64,000 nucleotides of DNA from contig NZ_JAHBDK010000012.1 of the NCBI RefSeq assembly GCF_019956415.1, positions 62,001 to 126,000 of the forward strand, given 5' to 3'. Position numbers and translations under genes: made by a program. This DNA is from Pseudomonas sp. GL-B-19 (GTDB taxonomy: Bacteria > Pseudomonadota > Gammaproteobacteria > Pseudomonadales > Pseudomonadaceae). Position 1 is the first letter of the stretch; each line of letters opens with the position of its first letter. Positions 27,955-36,022 of the stretch are shown one piece after another. A model generated the notes under the pieces. That model was not told the origin of the DNA, did not search any database, and worked only from the letters and a program-made list of their open reading frames with translations.

Positions 27955-28632
27955 ATGCAACTTGAGACTGTCTGCTATGTCAGTGAGGAGCCCAGGAAGA
28001 ATTGGCCTTCCATTATTCAGATTCAGCCCTTATCGATGCCTAGACCTCCAGCTATCCCTGGCCTCATCAACGGTCAATCGGCTTCGATATGGGTTTCTTT
28101 GAGACTCCAACATCTTCAGCACCAATGGAGCGGACTCCTAGAACACTTCACGCGTGGTGAGTTTCAAGACTACCAATTTGCCCTAGAGGCTACCTTGGTG
28201 TCGATGAAACGAGTAATCGACGATTTAATAATGGGCTCTTATTGTATTCATAAAGAGCTTGAGATCAACGACACGCGAAAAATTGAAGTCGATGGTTGGG
28301 GTGTGCTTTTTCGCAAAGGTAAGCCTACTACGCTTGGTCGTGAAATCATCGAGCAATATGTAGGTGAGTATGATTCATTTCCTGATATTTTGAATGATCT
28401 CGTGAACGCTCTGAAACACAGTTATTTGATGCCTGAGGCACGCAATGATTGGAACAACCATTTTCCATTAGTTAAAGCTATTTCCGCACCGCATAACGAC
28501 TATAGCGGAGTCGTAAAAATTCATGATCACGACATGACTGAACTTGTATTAGGTTTTAATAAATTTGTTAAGCAGGTGGTTCGTAAGATGCACCCGCAGT
28601 CCGTCGGTCCCGTAGTTCCGCTTAGTTTTTGA
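27955..28632 (+). CDS. Hypothetical protein beside the PIN-like gene
   Basis: A 225-aa soluble protein starting MQLETVCYVSEEPRKNW. The C half is helical with SFPDILNDLVNALKHSYLMP, an Asn-x-x-Lys-His pattern seen in several helical bundle families including HEPN-like ones, but I do not recognise the family. It starts 57 bases after the PIN-like gene and shares its AT-rich composition, so the two may form one cargo unit. Confidence 0.6.
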   Translation: MQLETVCYVSEEPRKNWPSIIQIQPLSMPRPPAIPGLINGQSASIWVSLRLQHLQHQWSGLLEHFTRGEFQDYQFALEATLVSMKRVIDDLIMGSYCIHKELEINDTRKIEVDGWGVLFRKGKPTTLGREIIEQYVGEYDSFPDILNDLVNALKHSYLMPEARNDWNNHFPLVKAISAPHNDYSGVVKIHDHDMTELVLGFNKFVKQVVRKMHPQSVGPVVPLSF

Positions 28633-28924
28633 TCTGTTAGGCAGGACACGGTGGGCGCTGTAGCGTTTTTTTCATCGACCATGCGCACCGCTTTTAATTC
28701 TGATGCTGCCCATCGAAGATGGCATCCAACTCGAGAAGACTCTTGCAGTTATCGTTCACTCTGTATCTGCTTGGCTACCCACATTGGGCACCGGGGAAGG
28801 GGACAAAATGGCTCAGTGACTTTCCGAGTGACTTTGTAAAACGCGGTTGCGCACTGTTGGGCATCGTTGCAGCGAGCGCCAAGCGCGAAGCCTTGTGTTT
28901 GGCGGGTTCCAGCGGTCTCCGCAC
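28633..28924. other. Non-coding end of the element before attR
   Basis: No supportable gene. It holds the right-hand putative arm-type integrase site and leads into attR; short frames here look random. Confidence 0.5.
28815..28832. repeat. Putative integrase arm-type site, right
   Basis: Exact copy of the 18-bp sequence at 16944-16961; here it continues as AGTGACTTTG, so the second unit matches AGTGACTTT in full. It lies 92 bases before attR. Confidence 0.6.
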
Positions 28925-28989
28925 GCATGGGGTGCTAGGGGTCGAGTGTTCGAATCACTCCGTCCCGACCATATTTTTCAATGACTTAG
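28925..28989 (+). repeat. attR: 65-bp core repeat
   Basis: Exact copy of 16847-16911. It contains the tRNA-Pro sequence from the anticodon stem to the CCA, but the sequence before it does not supply the D arm or the acceptor 5' strand, so it is not a functional tRNA. Confidence 0.95.
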
Positions 28990-29016
28990 GCCAATGTTCA
29001 CAGCATTGGCCTTTTT
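28989..29016 (+). terminator. Original tRNA-Pro terminator, displaced to attR side
   Basis: GGCCAATG/CATTGGCC stem at 28989-29011 followed by TTTTT. It follows the attR core directly, where the terminator of the uninterrupted tRNA gene would have been before integration. Confidence 0.75.
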
Positions 29017-29050
29017 CATGTGCGTGAGATTTACGTGACTCCTCGATTTT

Positions 29051-29209
29051 TCACGCTCGTTTCCTTTTTAAGATTGTTAACTTGCGGCTGCTAGTTTCCA
29101 CGTCCTGCATGCTGATCAACGGTGCCGCCTCTCTGGCACAAGCTGAGGCGATTTCTCGCACCGAAAGCAGACCCGCTTGGAGGAGCTGTTCGATGCGCCC
29201 ACGAGGCAT
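29051..29209 (-). CDS. Possible small hypothetical or gene remnant (52 aa)
   Basis: A minus-strand frame MPRGRIEQLLQAGLLSVREI... ending in a basic tail (SSRKLTILKRKRA). Composition is protein-like and an AGG lies 8 bases upstream, but other frames around it also stay open, so this may be the end of a decayed gene. Confidence 0.3.
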   Translation of the reverse strand: MPRGRIEQLLQAGLLSVREIASACAREAAPLISMQDVETSSRKLTILKRKRA

Positions 29210-29513
29210 GTAAAGCCTGAGAACGCTCCCGTGCCGACCGACCGAGCTTCGCGCTCACCCGAGCCAAAATCATAGGCGATTGTGCGCAGCATCCGAGCCG
29301 TATATCGCCGCCTTCACGCCTGAGCTCAAGCACCTTGACGGTCAATCAACGCACCCTAAATGTATGATTGCGCAGTAATCACATCGGTGAATTCGAATGC
29401 GTTTTGGTTGCAACAAACTGCTCATCGGATTTTTAAGATACTCACTTGATCTAGTGGCTAGTAGCCGCTATTCCTTAAGTCACTGACATGTGAGCACTGC
29501 AGGGAAAACCAAT
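29210..29513. other. Gene-poor stretch
   Basis: I see no supported gene. Fragments of open frames on the minus strand (about 29210-29345) may be a decayed coding sequence adjoining the small frame at 29051-29209. Confidence 0.4.
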
Positions 29514-29750
29514 ATGGCGAGATTCGTGGTTGTCCCCTCGATTCCAAAGGAAACCGGATCAACCCGCAGTGGGGCACGCTTCTACTGCACGACGGCGCCT
29601 ATAGATTTCGACATCTACGATATTGAAGGTAAGTGCAGGCTAAAAATCTGCTATCCGACACGAATTGAGGCCAATGCAGAATGCGAGAGGCTGAATTCGG
29701 AAATTCTTGAAAGCACGCTTGCTGAATACTCATGCGTTAACTCATCATGA
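29514..29750 (+). CDS. Hypothetical 78-aa protein
   Basis: Begins MARFVVVPSIPKETGSTRSG and ends in a helical RIEANAECERLNSEILESTL segment, a beta-then-helix pattern like many small orphan proteins of pseudomonads. AGGGAAAACC lies upstream of the ATG at 29514. Function unknown. Confidence 0.5.
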   Translation: MARFVVVPSIPKETGSTRSGARFYCTTAPIDFDIYDIEGKCRLKICYPTRIEANAECERLNSEILESTLAEYSCVNSS

Positions 29751-30445
29751 TCTTCGACACCCAGAGCAGCAATGACGTTGCCAGCGTGAACGCTGTTCAT
29801 GCTCGGTGCTTGTTCCCGGTTCGATCACTGCTGTGCTAAAGCATCCACTTCATCAGGATATGAGAGGCGATCCAGGGTGAAGCCTCGGCTACGCACCATG
29901 CAATTGTTAGAGTGACAGACAAGTAAGCTGCAAAAAACTTGACCACTGCTCGCGTTTCCATCGCCCTCATCCCCTTGATGCGATTCATTTCCGTTGGACG
30001 CAATTCAACGCTCTCGGTTCAATACCGGTCATCGCGGGAATTAGGGGCGTGCCTGATTCCATGCTTATCCGGTAAATGGCATCCGCTAAAGCGTCGCGAA
30101 TTCGCAGAGGGGCACTTGCGTGGAATACAAGCAGGTAGGAGAGAGGGAGTCTGAAAACAAAAAGCCCGCACATGGCGGGCCTTCTGTATGGGGTCAAATC
30201 CTTTTGTTTGCTCAATCTGCGCTCCATTATGTGAGCGCTTCGTGAAAAGTATGTCGCAGGAACGAAAAAGCCCGGCGCTGTGGCCGGGCTCTTCATACAC
30301 GTAGCCAAATCCTTTTGGCTGATCGCATTGTGCCGGGTGGATGTGACGACGGTGTGACAGAGTCAGAAATTGGGCATTTCGATCTGCGCCGCAGAACGAA
30401 ACGACGTTGCCAGGTGCCTCTTCGGTAGATGCTGATCAGTCGGTG
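29751..30445. other. Intergenic region without supported gene
   Basis: No convincing gene on either strand; the frames present overlap hairpins and lack ribosome binding sites. It contains a pair of related direct repeats with terminator-type hairpins (annotated separately). Confidence 0.5.
30159..30335. repeat. Two related units with minus-strand terminator hairpins
   Basis: Unit A (30159-30225) and unit B (30265-30335) each run AAAAAGCCCG, a GC hairpin (GCCCGC/GCGGGC in A, GCCCGGC/GCCGGGC in B), a linker and CAAATCCTTTT. On the minus strand each hairpin ends in a T-run, so they can terminate transcription from the gene at 30446-31048. Confidence 0.65.
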
Positions 30446-31048
30446 TTAAAACCAGCTGCGATCATCCTCCAGCTCTTCGCGGCACTGCTTGAGTTGCGAA
30501 TCGTAGTTCTTTGACTGCTGCTCTACTTTGCGTGCCACCTGCATCAACCATGGCTTGCTGCGATAGGTGCCACGACGAAAGCCGCCACGCCCTTCATGGT
30601 AAGCCAGGTACTGGTTGTAGGCGTCCCCTTTGGAGATTCCAAGCTGGCTGTGGGTGCCAGTGGTGTACCAGCCGATAAACATGATCGCGTCATCATAGTT
30701 GTCCCGCGAGCCGCCATTGCCGGTCATATCCTTGTACTCACCCCAGACAGGGTCTAGGGCTTGCGCATAACCATAGGCAGAACTGACTCGCCCCCAGGGA
30801 ATCACTCCAAGCACGTAGTCACGGGGAGGCAATGCATCGGAGACGAAACTGCTCTCCTGCTTCATGATCGCCATCGCAACGTGTTGAGGCGTACCCCATT
30901 CTTTCTGCATCTCTAGCGAGTCTTCGTACCAGTCAGGGTACTCACGATAGATATTGCACAGATTATTTTGATCCTTTGGCGGCACCGTCGTGCAGCCCGT
31001 CAAGATCGCAAATACTAGCAACAGCGCCCAAACTCGCCCTTGTTTCAT
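30446..31048 (-). CDS. Lipoprotein with lytic-transglycosylase-like fold
   Basis: A 200-aa lipoprotein (lipobox LTGC, Cys 19) with an SLT-like domain: the catalytic-type Glu in MAIMKQESSF near residue 65, SSAYGYAQALDPVW resembling the GLMQ region, and YNQYLAYHEGRGGF resembling the AYNAG segment. Expected role is cleavage of peptidoglycan from the periplasmic face. Related proteins occur as single genes in Pseudomonas. No phage lysis neighbours, and it lies outside the integrated element. Confidence 0.75.
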   Translation of the reverse strand: MKQGRVWALLLVFAILTGCTTVPPKDQNNLCNIYREYPDWYEDSLEMQKEWGTPQHVAMAIMKQESSFVSDALPPRDYVLGVIPWGRVSSAYGYAQALDPVWGEYKDMTGNGGSRDNYDDAIMFIGWYTTGTHSQLGISKGDAYNQYLAYHEGRGGFRRGTYRSKPWLMQVARKVEQQSKNYDSQLKQCREELEDDRSWF

Positions 31049-31282
31049 CCATAGCCCTCAGAAAAATAAGGGCGTTAGTAGCCCTCCGCTTGCAGCACAG
31101 AACCTGTGTAAAACAGACCATTCGATGTCACGGCGCAAGTGATAGGGCGCCAGCGAATGCCGACTGCTGGAATGGCAGATTTGCCAGTGGTGACGCGCGG
31201 CGCGACAGGGCAAGTCCGGCGAGGATGATGGTCTCAGGGTGTGCGTTGAGCGACCCGCATGGCCGCTCAATGCAAGTTGGCG

Positions 31283-31786
31283 TTAAAAGAGAATAAAAGC
31301 AGAGGCCGTTGTTTGATTCAGGTCGATGTCGCCGACCTCCAGTACTTCATATTCAGCGCGGATACCAATGTTGCGAAACACATCAAATTCAACACCGGCG
31401 CCGTAGGTCAGATCCACCCCGGTGTCATCATCGCTGGCATTGCCGTCAGCATCCCAGGCATGAGCACCGACACTGCCGTAAAGGCGTATCCGGTCTCCCA
31501 GTGGAAAGCCGACATGGGCGCTGGCCTGGACAGATTTGCCATCGAAATCAAGATTCTTGTCCTCGAATTGACCGAGATCAACGAAGGCGCCTTCGAAGGC
31601 CAGATAGCCGTTGAGACGATAGCCGGCAAAAACCTTATAGCTGGAATCTTCATCGCTCAGACTGGATTTGTCGGTTTCAATGTTGCTTACGCCAGCTCCA
31701 AGATACAAACCTCTGTCATCCTCCGCGACTGCCTGAAAAGACAGCAACGAAAGCAGTGAAACGAAGCCAAGGTTTCGAAAAAACAT
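31283..31786 (-). CDS. Outer-membrane beta-barrel protein
   Basis: A 167-aa protein with a signal peptide (MFFRNLGFVSLLSLLSFQAVA, cut near AVA-ED) and alternating strands typical of a small 8-strand OmpA/OmpW-like barrel: GLYLGAGVSNIET, YKVFAGYRLNGYLAFEGAFVDLG, SVQASAHVGFPLG, RLYGSVGAHAW, and a final strand ending in Phe (SAFILF), as needed for outer-membrane insertion. Ligand unknown. A degraded paralogue lies at 34371-34757. Confidence 0.85.
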   Translation of the reverse strand: MFFRNLGFVSLLSLLSFQAVAEDDRGLYLGAGVSNIETDKSSLSDEDSSYKVFAGYRLNGYLAFEGAFVDLGQFEDKNLDFDGKSVQASAHVGFPLGDRIRLYGSVGAHAWDADGNASDDDTGVDLTYGAGVEFDVFRNIGIRAEYEVLEVGDIDLNQTTASAFILF

Positions 31787-31891
31787 GTGAGGTGGAATCC
31801 TTCTACAGATTGTCGATTGTGAGGTGTTCGCCGAGAATTTGAGTGATCGCGAAGACTGATAGAAGTCATTGATTGATATTTTTGAGTGACT

Positions 31892-32863
31892 TCAATCAGT
31901 GTGGGGACTGATGTTCGCTGGTAATTGAAAATACCGTCTTGCCAATGCACGAACAGGGAGCTCTTTGGAAAACAACCAGCCTTGCGCCAATAACACACCT
32001 TCTGAAGTCAAGTGCGGTAGTTGCTGTTGAGTTTCGACGCCCTTGGCGACAACGTTAAGTTTTAGAGTCTTGGCGATTTTGGCAATATGTCGCCACAAGG
32101 CATCCTTGGCAGCGATGGTGTCGTGGTTGATGAGCGTAAGATCTATTTTCAGTATGTCGACAGGTACTGATTCGATGAGCGAGAGGCGGAAGTAGCCGGA
32201 GCCGACGTTATCAATGGCAATACGATGCCCGCGTGCTCGAAGTCTGTGCAACTGAGTCGCTGCACTTTTTTGGTCTAACAAGGTTTTCTCGGTAATTTCA
32301 AAGACGATGGCGGTGGCTGGCAAGTTGTACGCTGCCATGATGTTGGCCACAAAGTCTGGAAAGGTTGGATCGAGAATGTCTTGAGTGGAAAGATTGACTG
32401 TGATGTAGAAATTCTTGCACGCCCAAAGATAGGTGCTGTAATCCTCCGCAACCCGGCGTATGACCGAGCGCGTAAGCTCGCAGATCAAGTCGGACTTCTC
32501 TGCCGCCGCGATGAATACGTCCGCCGGAATGATGGCTCCTTTAGAGCTCCAGCGCGACAGCGATTCGGCACCGACCAGGTTACCCGTCCGCAAATTAACT
32601 ATAGGCTGGTAGTGAACATCCAGCTCATTCGCCCTTATGGCCTTGCGAAGCTGAATGGCGGTTGAGGTGTAATACCTTTCAATCTTCCGTGCACTGTAGA
32701 GCAATACGCCCAGCATAAACGCCAGGGTAATAAATAACTTCCATCCGAGAGCCAGATGCTCAGCAAGACTCCCGGTACAAAACCATGCGACCGAGCCCGC
32801 CGCAGCCGTTACGCATAAAGCTACCGTGTGCCTTCTAAGCAAAGCTTTATACCCCGTAATCAT
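31892..32863 (-). CDS. Membrane-anchored degenerate EAL-domain protein
   Basis: A 323-aa protein with two N-terminal membrane spans (about residues 13-30 and 42-57) and a cytoplasmic EAL domain. Of the c-di-GMP phosphodiesterase residues, Glu 100 (AESLSRW), Asn 157, Glu 189, Asp 218, Lys 239 and Gln 294 are present, but the second Asp of DDFG is Asn (DNVG) and the Glu of AEGVE is Lys (VVAKGVET). Catalysis is probably lost or weak; c-di-GMP binding or a regulatory role is possible. The ATG at 32863 has CGGAG upstream and is preferred to 32890. Confidence 0.85.
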   Translation of the reverse strand: MITGYKALLRRHTVALCVTAAAGSVAWFCTGSLAEHLALGWKLFITLAFMLGVLLYSARKIERYYTSTAIQLRKAIRANELDVHYQPIVNLRTGNLVGAESLSRWSSKGAIIPADVFIAAAEKSDLICELTRSVIRRVAEDYSTYLWACKNFYITVNLSTQDILDPTFPDFVANIMAAYNLPATAIVFEITEKTLLDQKSAATQLHRLRARGHRIAIDNVGSGYFRLSLIESVPVDILKIDLTLINHDTIAAKDALWRHIAKIAKTLKLNVVAKGVETQQQLPHLTSEGVLLAQGWLFSKELPVRALARRYFQLPANISPHTD

Positions 32864-32928
32864 AAAAAACTCCGAAATACACGACTTCAACTTGGTGGGG
32901 GCGGCCTGAAGAATTAAAGGTGCGCTTG

Positions 32929-33030
32929 TTAATAGTCAATCAACCAGGCCAGTGCTACACCACATAAGTAGGCGAGAAGACAAAAGATAATTTTTTGCTT
33001 AAGCGGCAGTGAATTTAATCGATAGCTCAT
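32929..33030 (-). CDS. 33-aa single-span membrane protein
   Basis: Short gene: MSYRLNSLPLKQKIIFCLLA then a hydrophobic run to WLIDY. One membrane helix with a basic N terminus. A strong AAGGGGG lies 5 bases before the ATG at 33030. It precedes the EAL gene by 65 bases on the same strand, so it may share its transcript. Function unknown. Confidence 0.6.
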   Translation of the reverse strand: MSYRLNSLPLKQKIIFCLLAYLCGVALAWLIDY

Positions 33031-33202
33031 GCTTACCCCCTTGAATTAGAAGTAATCAATATTGGTGGTTAAAATGGATGGATGAAAATTATTGATTGTT
33101 ATTTTTTTGGAATTACGTTGTCTAGGCGGTGCGCTTGTTGCAGTGAATGAAAAGCGCCTGCAGTATCCCGCATGAGTAGCATCACCTTACCATTTCTAAT
33201 AC

Positions 33203-34171
33203 TCAGCAGTTGGACGCCGCCAGTTTTGCAGCGTTGCGCCTGGTGGTTTCGGAGGGTGTCACTCCATAAGCATCCTGGTAGGCCTTGGAAAACCGACTTA
33301 GATGCTGGAAGTTCCAGAACATTGCGGTTTCGGTAACCGTTGGCCACGTGTTGCGGATCAAGTCTCGGCGGACATTGGCGAGTCTTAAATTTCGAATGTA
33401 AGCGATCGGAGAAATTCCAAATGTTTCGACGAATCCATGATGCAAGGTGCGAGTCGTAGTCTCAAGTTGTTTTACTAGCGCCTTCATGCAGAGCGCCTTT
33501 TTCAGGTTGTCATGAATGTATTCTATCGCTGCCATCGCAACCTTTCTTCTGGTCGGGATTTTTAGCGAGGAGCGACCAGCAGGTGTCAGTACCCGGAGTA
33601 GAGAAATCAGCAGCACACTTTCAATGGAGGAAGTATCAGGGCGGTCGCGCTGTTCTAAAGGTTGATTGTTGACGTCGTTAACGCACGCGTTGATGGCTTG
33701 GATGGCAGACTGAATTAATTTGAAATTTGGAACCTGAAAGCGGTATTCTTTTCGATTTGCAAGCATATCGATAGTTGAATTGTTTTCCAGGCACTGTTTG
33801 TAGTGTTCTAAAGTCGTGGTGAGTGTGAAAAGAGTTTCATTTGGCTCGCAAGTGTAATGCACTGGCTCGTCGCTAGTCAGTACGATGATTTCGTTAGGTC
33901 GTAATTCATGGTTATTTATAGTGGGGCGACCAACGGAAGCTTGTGAAATGGCAAAGGTGACATAGCCGTGAGGCACAGAGCTGATAATAGTCACCGCTGA
34001 ATCAAACTCCAGTCGACTGCATTGAAGTTTGGGACTATTAATGAGCTTATGCTGTCGAATGCTTGCTTCACGCTCTGATGGGACAAGGCTCATCTCCCAT
34101 CGGCCAATTGTTCTATGGGATTTGTCCGCAGGCGTAGAGGTTACACGAAAGACTTCATTGGGGATGCTCAT
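33203..34171 (-). CDS. AraC-family transcriptional regulator
   Basis: A 322-aa regulator. The N-terminal two thirds are a beta-rich sensing domain of the cupin-like type (HELRPNEIIVLTSDEPVHYT), and the C-terminal 100 residues are the double helix-turn-helix of the family (CMKALVKQLETTTRTLHHGF, GISPIAYIRNLRLANVRRDL, HLSRFSKAYQDAYGVTPSE). Nearby targets are unclear: the EAL gene and the barrel genes are candidates by position only. The start at 34171 has no clear ribosome binding site. Confidence 0.85.
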   Translation of the reverse strand: MSIPNEVFRVTSTPADKSHRTIGRWEMSLVPSEREASIRQHKLINSPKLQCSRLEFDSAVTIISSVPHGYVTFAISQASVGRPTINNHELRPNEIIVLTSDEPVHYTCEPNETLFTLTTTLEHYKQCLENNSTIDMLANRKEYRFQVPNFKLIQSAIQAINACVNDVNNQPLEQRDRPDTSSIESVLLISLLRVLTPAGRSSLKIPTRRKVAMAAIEYIHDNLKKALCMKALVKQLETTTRTLHHGFVETFGISPIAYIRNLRLANVRRDLIRNTWPTVTETAMFWNFQHLSRFSKAYQDAYGVTPSETTRRNAAKLAASNC

Positions 34172-34269
34172 GGAGTTGAACGCTCTTCAGCTAAATGGAT
34201 AGTGCTAAGCAATGTGTGTCAACGACTGTGGTGTCGGTCGTTAATGCAACTCAGTCGAGAGAGTTTGAC

Positions 34270-34290
34270 GAGCGATCCATTTGATCGCTC
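34270..34290. promoter_or_regulatory. Perfect inverted repeat, possible operator
   Basis: GAGCGATC, 5-base spacer CATTT, GATCGCTC. It lies 100 bases upstream of the AraC-type gene and 80 bases beyond the end of the small barrel paralogue. There is no T-run, so an operator is more likely than a terminator. Confidence 0.4.
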
Positions 34291-34370
34291 CTTGACAGTG
34301 ACGTCCAAAGAAAATAAGCGCTGAGTGTGACAATTCTTTTACTTCTAAATTTTCACATTCAGCGTATAGA

Positions 34371-34757
34371 CTATGACGCAAACGCACCTGGCTCGACTTC
34401 AGCGCTGTCGTCATTTTTGTCCGTCAATGACTCCGGCATCAGATCCAACGCCGCTGAAAAAACATACGCATCGTTCAATGGTATATCCAATAGGCTTTGA
34501 AGTTTGCACGGCGCTATTTTCGAACCAAAGATGGCCGTTTTTTGACTTGTTGGGCCGATGGCTGCGGCATCATAGGCAAACAAATCATTGACACGATAGT
34601 TGGTGCAAATTTTATATCTGGCTTTTTCATCGCTCAGTGCTTTTTTGTTGCTTTCAATACGTGTCAGGTCGGCACCATGAGGTTCGTCTTCATAGGCCAT
34701 GGCCTTGACAGAAAGCAATACACCAAACGATACGGTTGCGAGGTTTTTTAGCTGCAT
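34371..34757 (-). pseudogene. Decayed paralogue of the beta-barrel protein
   Basis: The 128-aa frame aligns with the barrel at 31283-31786: MQL...LLSVKAMAYED signal, IESNKKALSDEKARYKICTNYRVNDLFAY against IETDKSSLSDEDSSYKVFAGYRLNGYLAF, and ASDDD-type ending (KNDDSAEVEPGAFAS). It stops where the parent enters its last three strands and the strand pattern is broken, with an unpaired Cys in two places. It lacks the terminal Phe strand, so it can hardly form a barrel. Confidence 0.6.
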
Positions 34758-34962
34758 TGACGTGCTTTCCTTATGAATGGCTTTTCAGGCAGAGCATAGT
34801 GTCAGCCGCATCACTGCCACGGCTTGGCCTCTGGATAGTCTCGCTCCAACGAGGCTTATCAAAGTCAAAAACTCATATTTTCGGAGTGGTCGGTCTATTT
34901 GCAGATGACGTCAGGAGCAGCTTTCACTGTATTGAGAGGCTATGCAGCCAGAAAAAATATTA

Positions 34963-35262
34963 TCAAAGTGGAATGAGTGATAAATCTTGACGCTCATTAG
35001 TCATGTTTTTGGGGGGGGAGGGGCGTTGGTCGTTTGTCGCCTCTTCCTCCTCGTGGAACTCATTTTCAGAGTAGATTTTTAGATGCGACAATTTTAGTTT
35101 CTCATTCGGACTCAATTCTATTTCATAAATTTCGATTTCCGCGCTACCGATAGAGTACTCATTGTGGGCCATCGAATGAAATGGTATTGCAGCCAGAGAT
35201 AGAGCTACCAGGATCTTGGATATCATCGATTTTACGGCTCGCAAAAAAATAGTTGTTTTCAT
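34963..35262 (-). CDS. Hypothetical secreted acidic protein
   Basis: A 99-aa protein with a signal peptide (hydrophobic ISKILVALSLAAIPFHSMA). The mature part is small and acidic with YSIGSAEIEIYEIELSPNEK and a poly-Glu stretch (EFHEEEEATND). A shorter start at 35226 would also leave a signal peptide. Unknown family. Confidence 0.45.
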   Translation of the reverse strand: MKTTIFLRAVKSMISKILVALSLAAIPFHSMAHNEYSIGSAEIEIYEIELSPNEKLKLSHLKIYSENEFHEEEEATNDQRPSPPKNMTNERQDLSLIPL

Positions 35263-35539
35263 CTACCACCCCAGGAAAAGTTGTTTTGAAGGAGTATGAA
35301 GCTGAAACATAACTTTACAGGCGGTCATGAAGTTTGTTTGGAGAAGCCGGGAGCCGGTCTTTGTGCTGAGAGATAGCAGGCACGGCTCCGAAACTATAGA
35401 GGAGAGACTTTGAAGGGAAAGGGCGCCTGACTCAAATCAGTAATTCTTATTTTTTTGTTTGAGTCGGCTTTAGCGGCGCAAGGAGTATCAAGTCCTGTTG
35501 CCTGGTCGAATATGCGTGACGTGATTGACAATAGATGGC

Positions 35540-36022
35540 TTAGTGATTCATGCAGCGCAAGCGGCCAAAGTCGTGCACATAAAAGCATACGGCTTTTTTA
35601 TCGGTGGTAGGGATTAATTCGTAGTTTAGAACAGCGCCTTCTTGCAGAGCGAACTGGCGCCTGAAAAAGAGATCGGGTGTTTTTTCAATGGCGAATAGCT
35701 CGTCATCCTGGCTAAGTTTGACATTACTTACTTTTATCTGAACGTGATGATAGCTTTCTCGGATGACATCCGCCGTGATCGTAGCGTTGCGGATCTTTCC
35801 GTTCAGGCTTTCCAGAGTGGTTTGCGTAAGTCGGCCGTGCCCGATGGTCAGATATTCTTCAGAGTTGAGTTGATTTAAATCTTCGAGCCATTGTCGAGTG
35901 ATTGTTTGATAACTGGTATTTTCCATGTAATAAGATGGCGAATACATCAACGAAAAAATACAGGCAGCGTTGATAACTCCCAGCACTATCCAGTGAGCAA
36001 TTGACGGTATTCTTAGCTTCAT
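35540..36022 (-). CDS. ToxS-like periplasmic partner of the membrane regulator
   Basis: A 160-aa protein with one N-terminal membrane span (HWIVLGVINAACIFSLMY) and a periplasmic domain of about 125 residues ending QEGAVLNYELIPTTDKKAVC... with two Cys near the C terminus. Its ATG overlaps the regulator's stop as ATGA. Position, topology and size match ToxS/TcpH-type partners that stabilise a ToxR-like regulator; sequence identity to ToxS is not evident. Confidence 0.6.
   Translation of the reverse strand: MKLRIPSIAHWIVLGVINAACIFSLMYSPSYYMENTSYQTITRQWLEDLNQLNSEEYLTIGHGRLTQTTLESLNGKIRNATITADVIRESYHHVQIKVSNVKLSQDDELFAIEKTPDLFFRRQFALQEGAVLNYELIPTTDKKAVCFYVHDFGRLRCMNH

Larger units (their letters stand above)
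16847..28989. mobile_element. 12.1-kb integrated element, prophage remnant or satellite
   Basis: Bounded by the 65-bp direct repeat in tRNA-Pro, with a tyrosine integrase next to attL. Inside are an excisionase-like gene, small phage-type genes on both strands, a partial tail module and non-phage cargo. No capsid, terminase, portal, replication or lysis genes are present, so it cannot make particles by itself. It is either a decayed P2/Mu-type contractile-tail prophage or a mobile island that captured tail genes. Confidence 0.92.

Noticed and set aside
28925..28989. Second tRNA-Pro gene.
   Set aside because: Only the 3' part is present; D arm and 5' acceptor strand are missing, so it is attR.
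35428..35464. GACTCAAA/TTTGAGTC inverted repeat around a T-rich loop.
   Set aside because: Short arms with a long loop in AT-rich DNA; could be chance.
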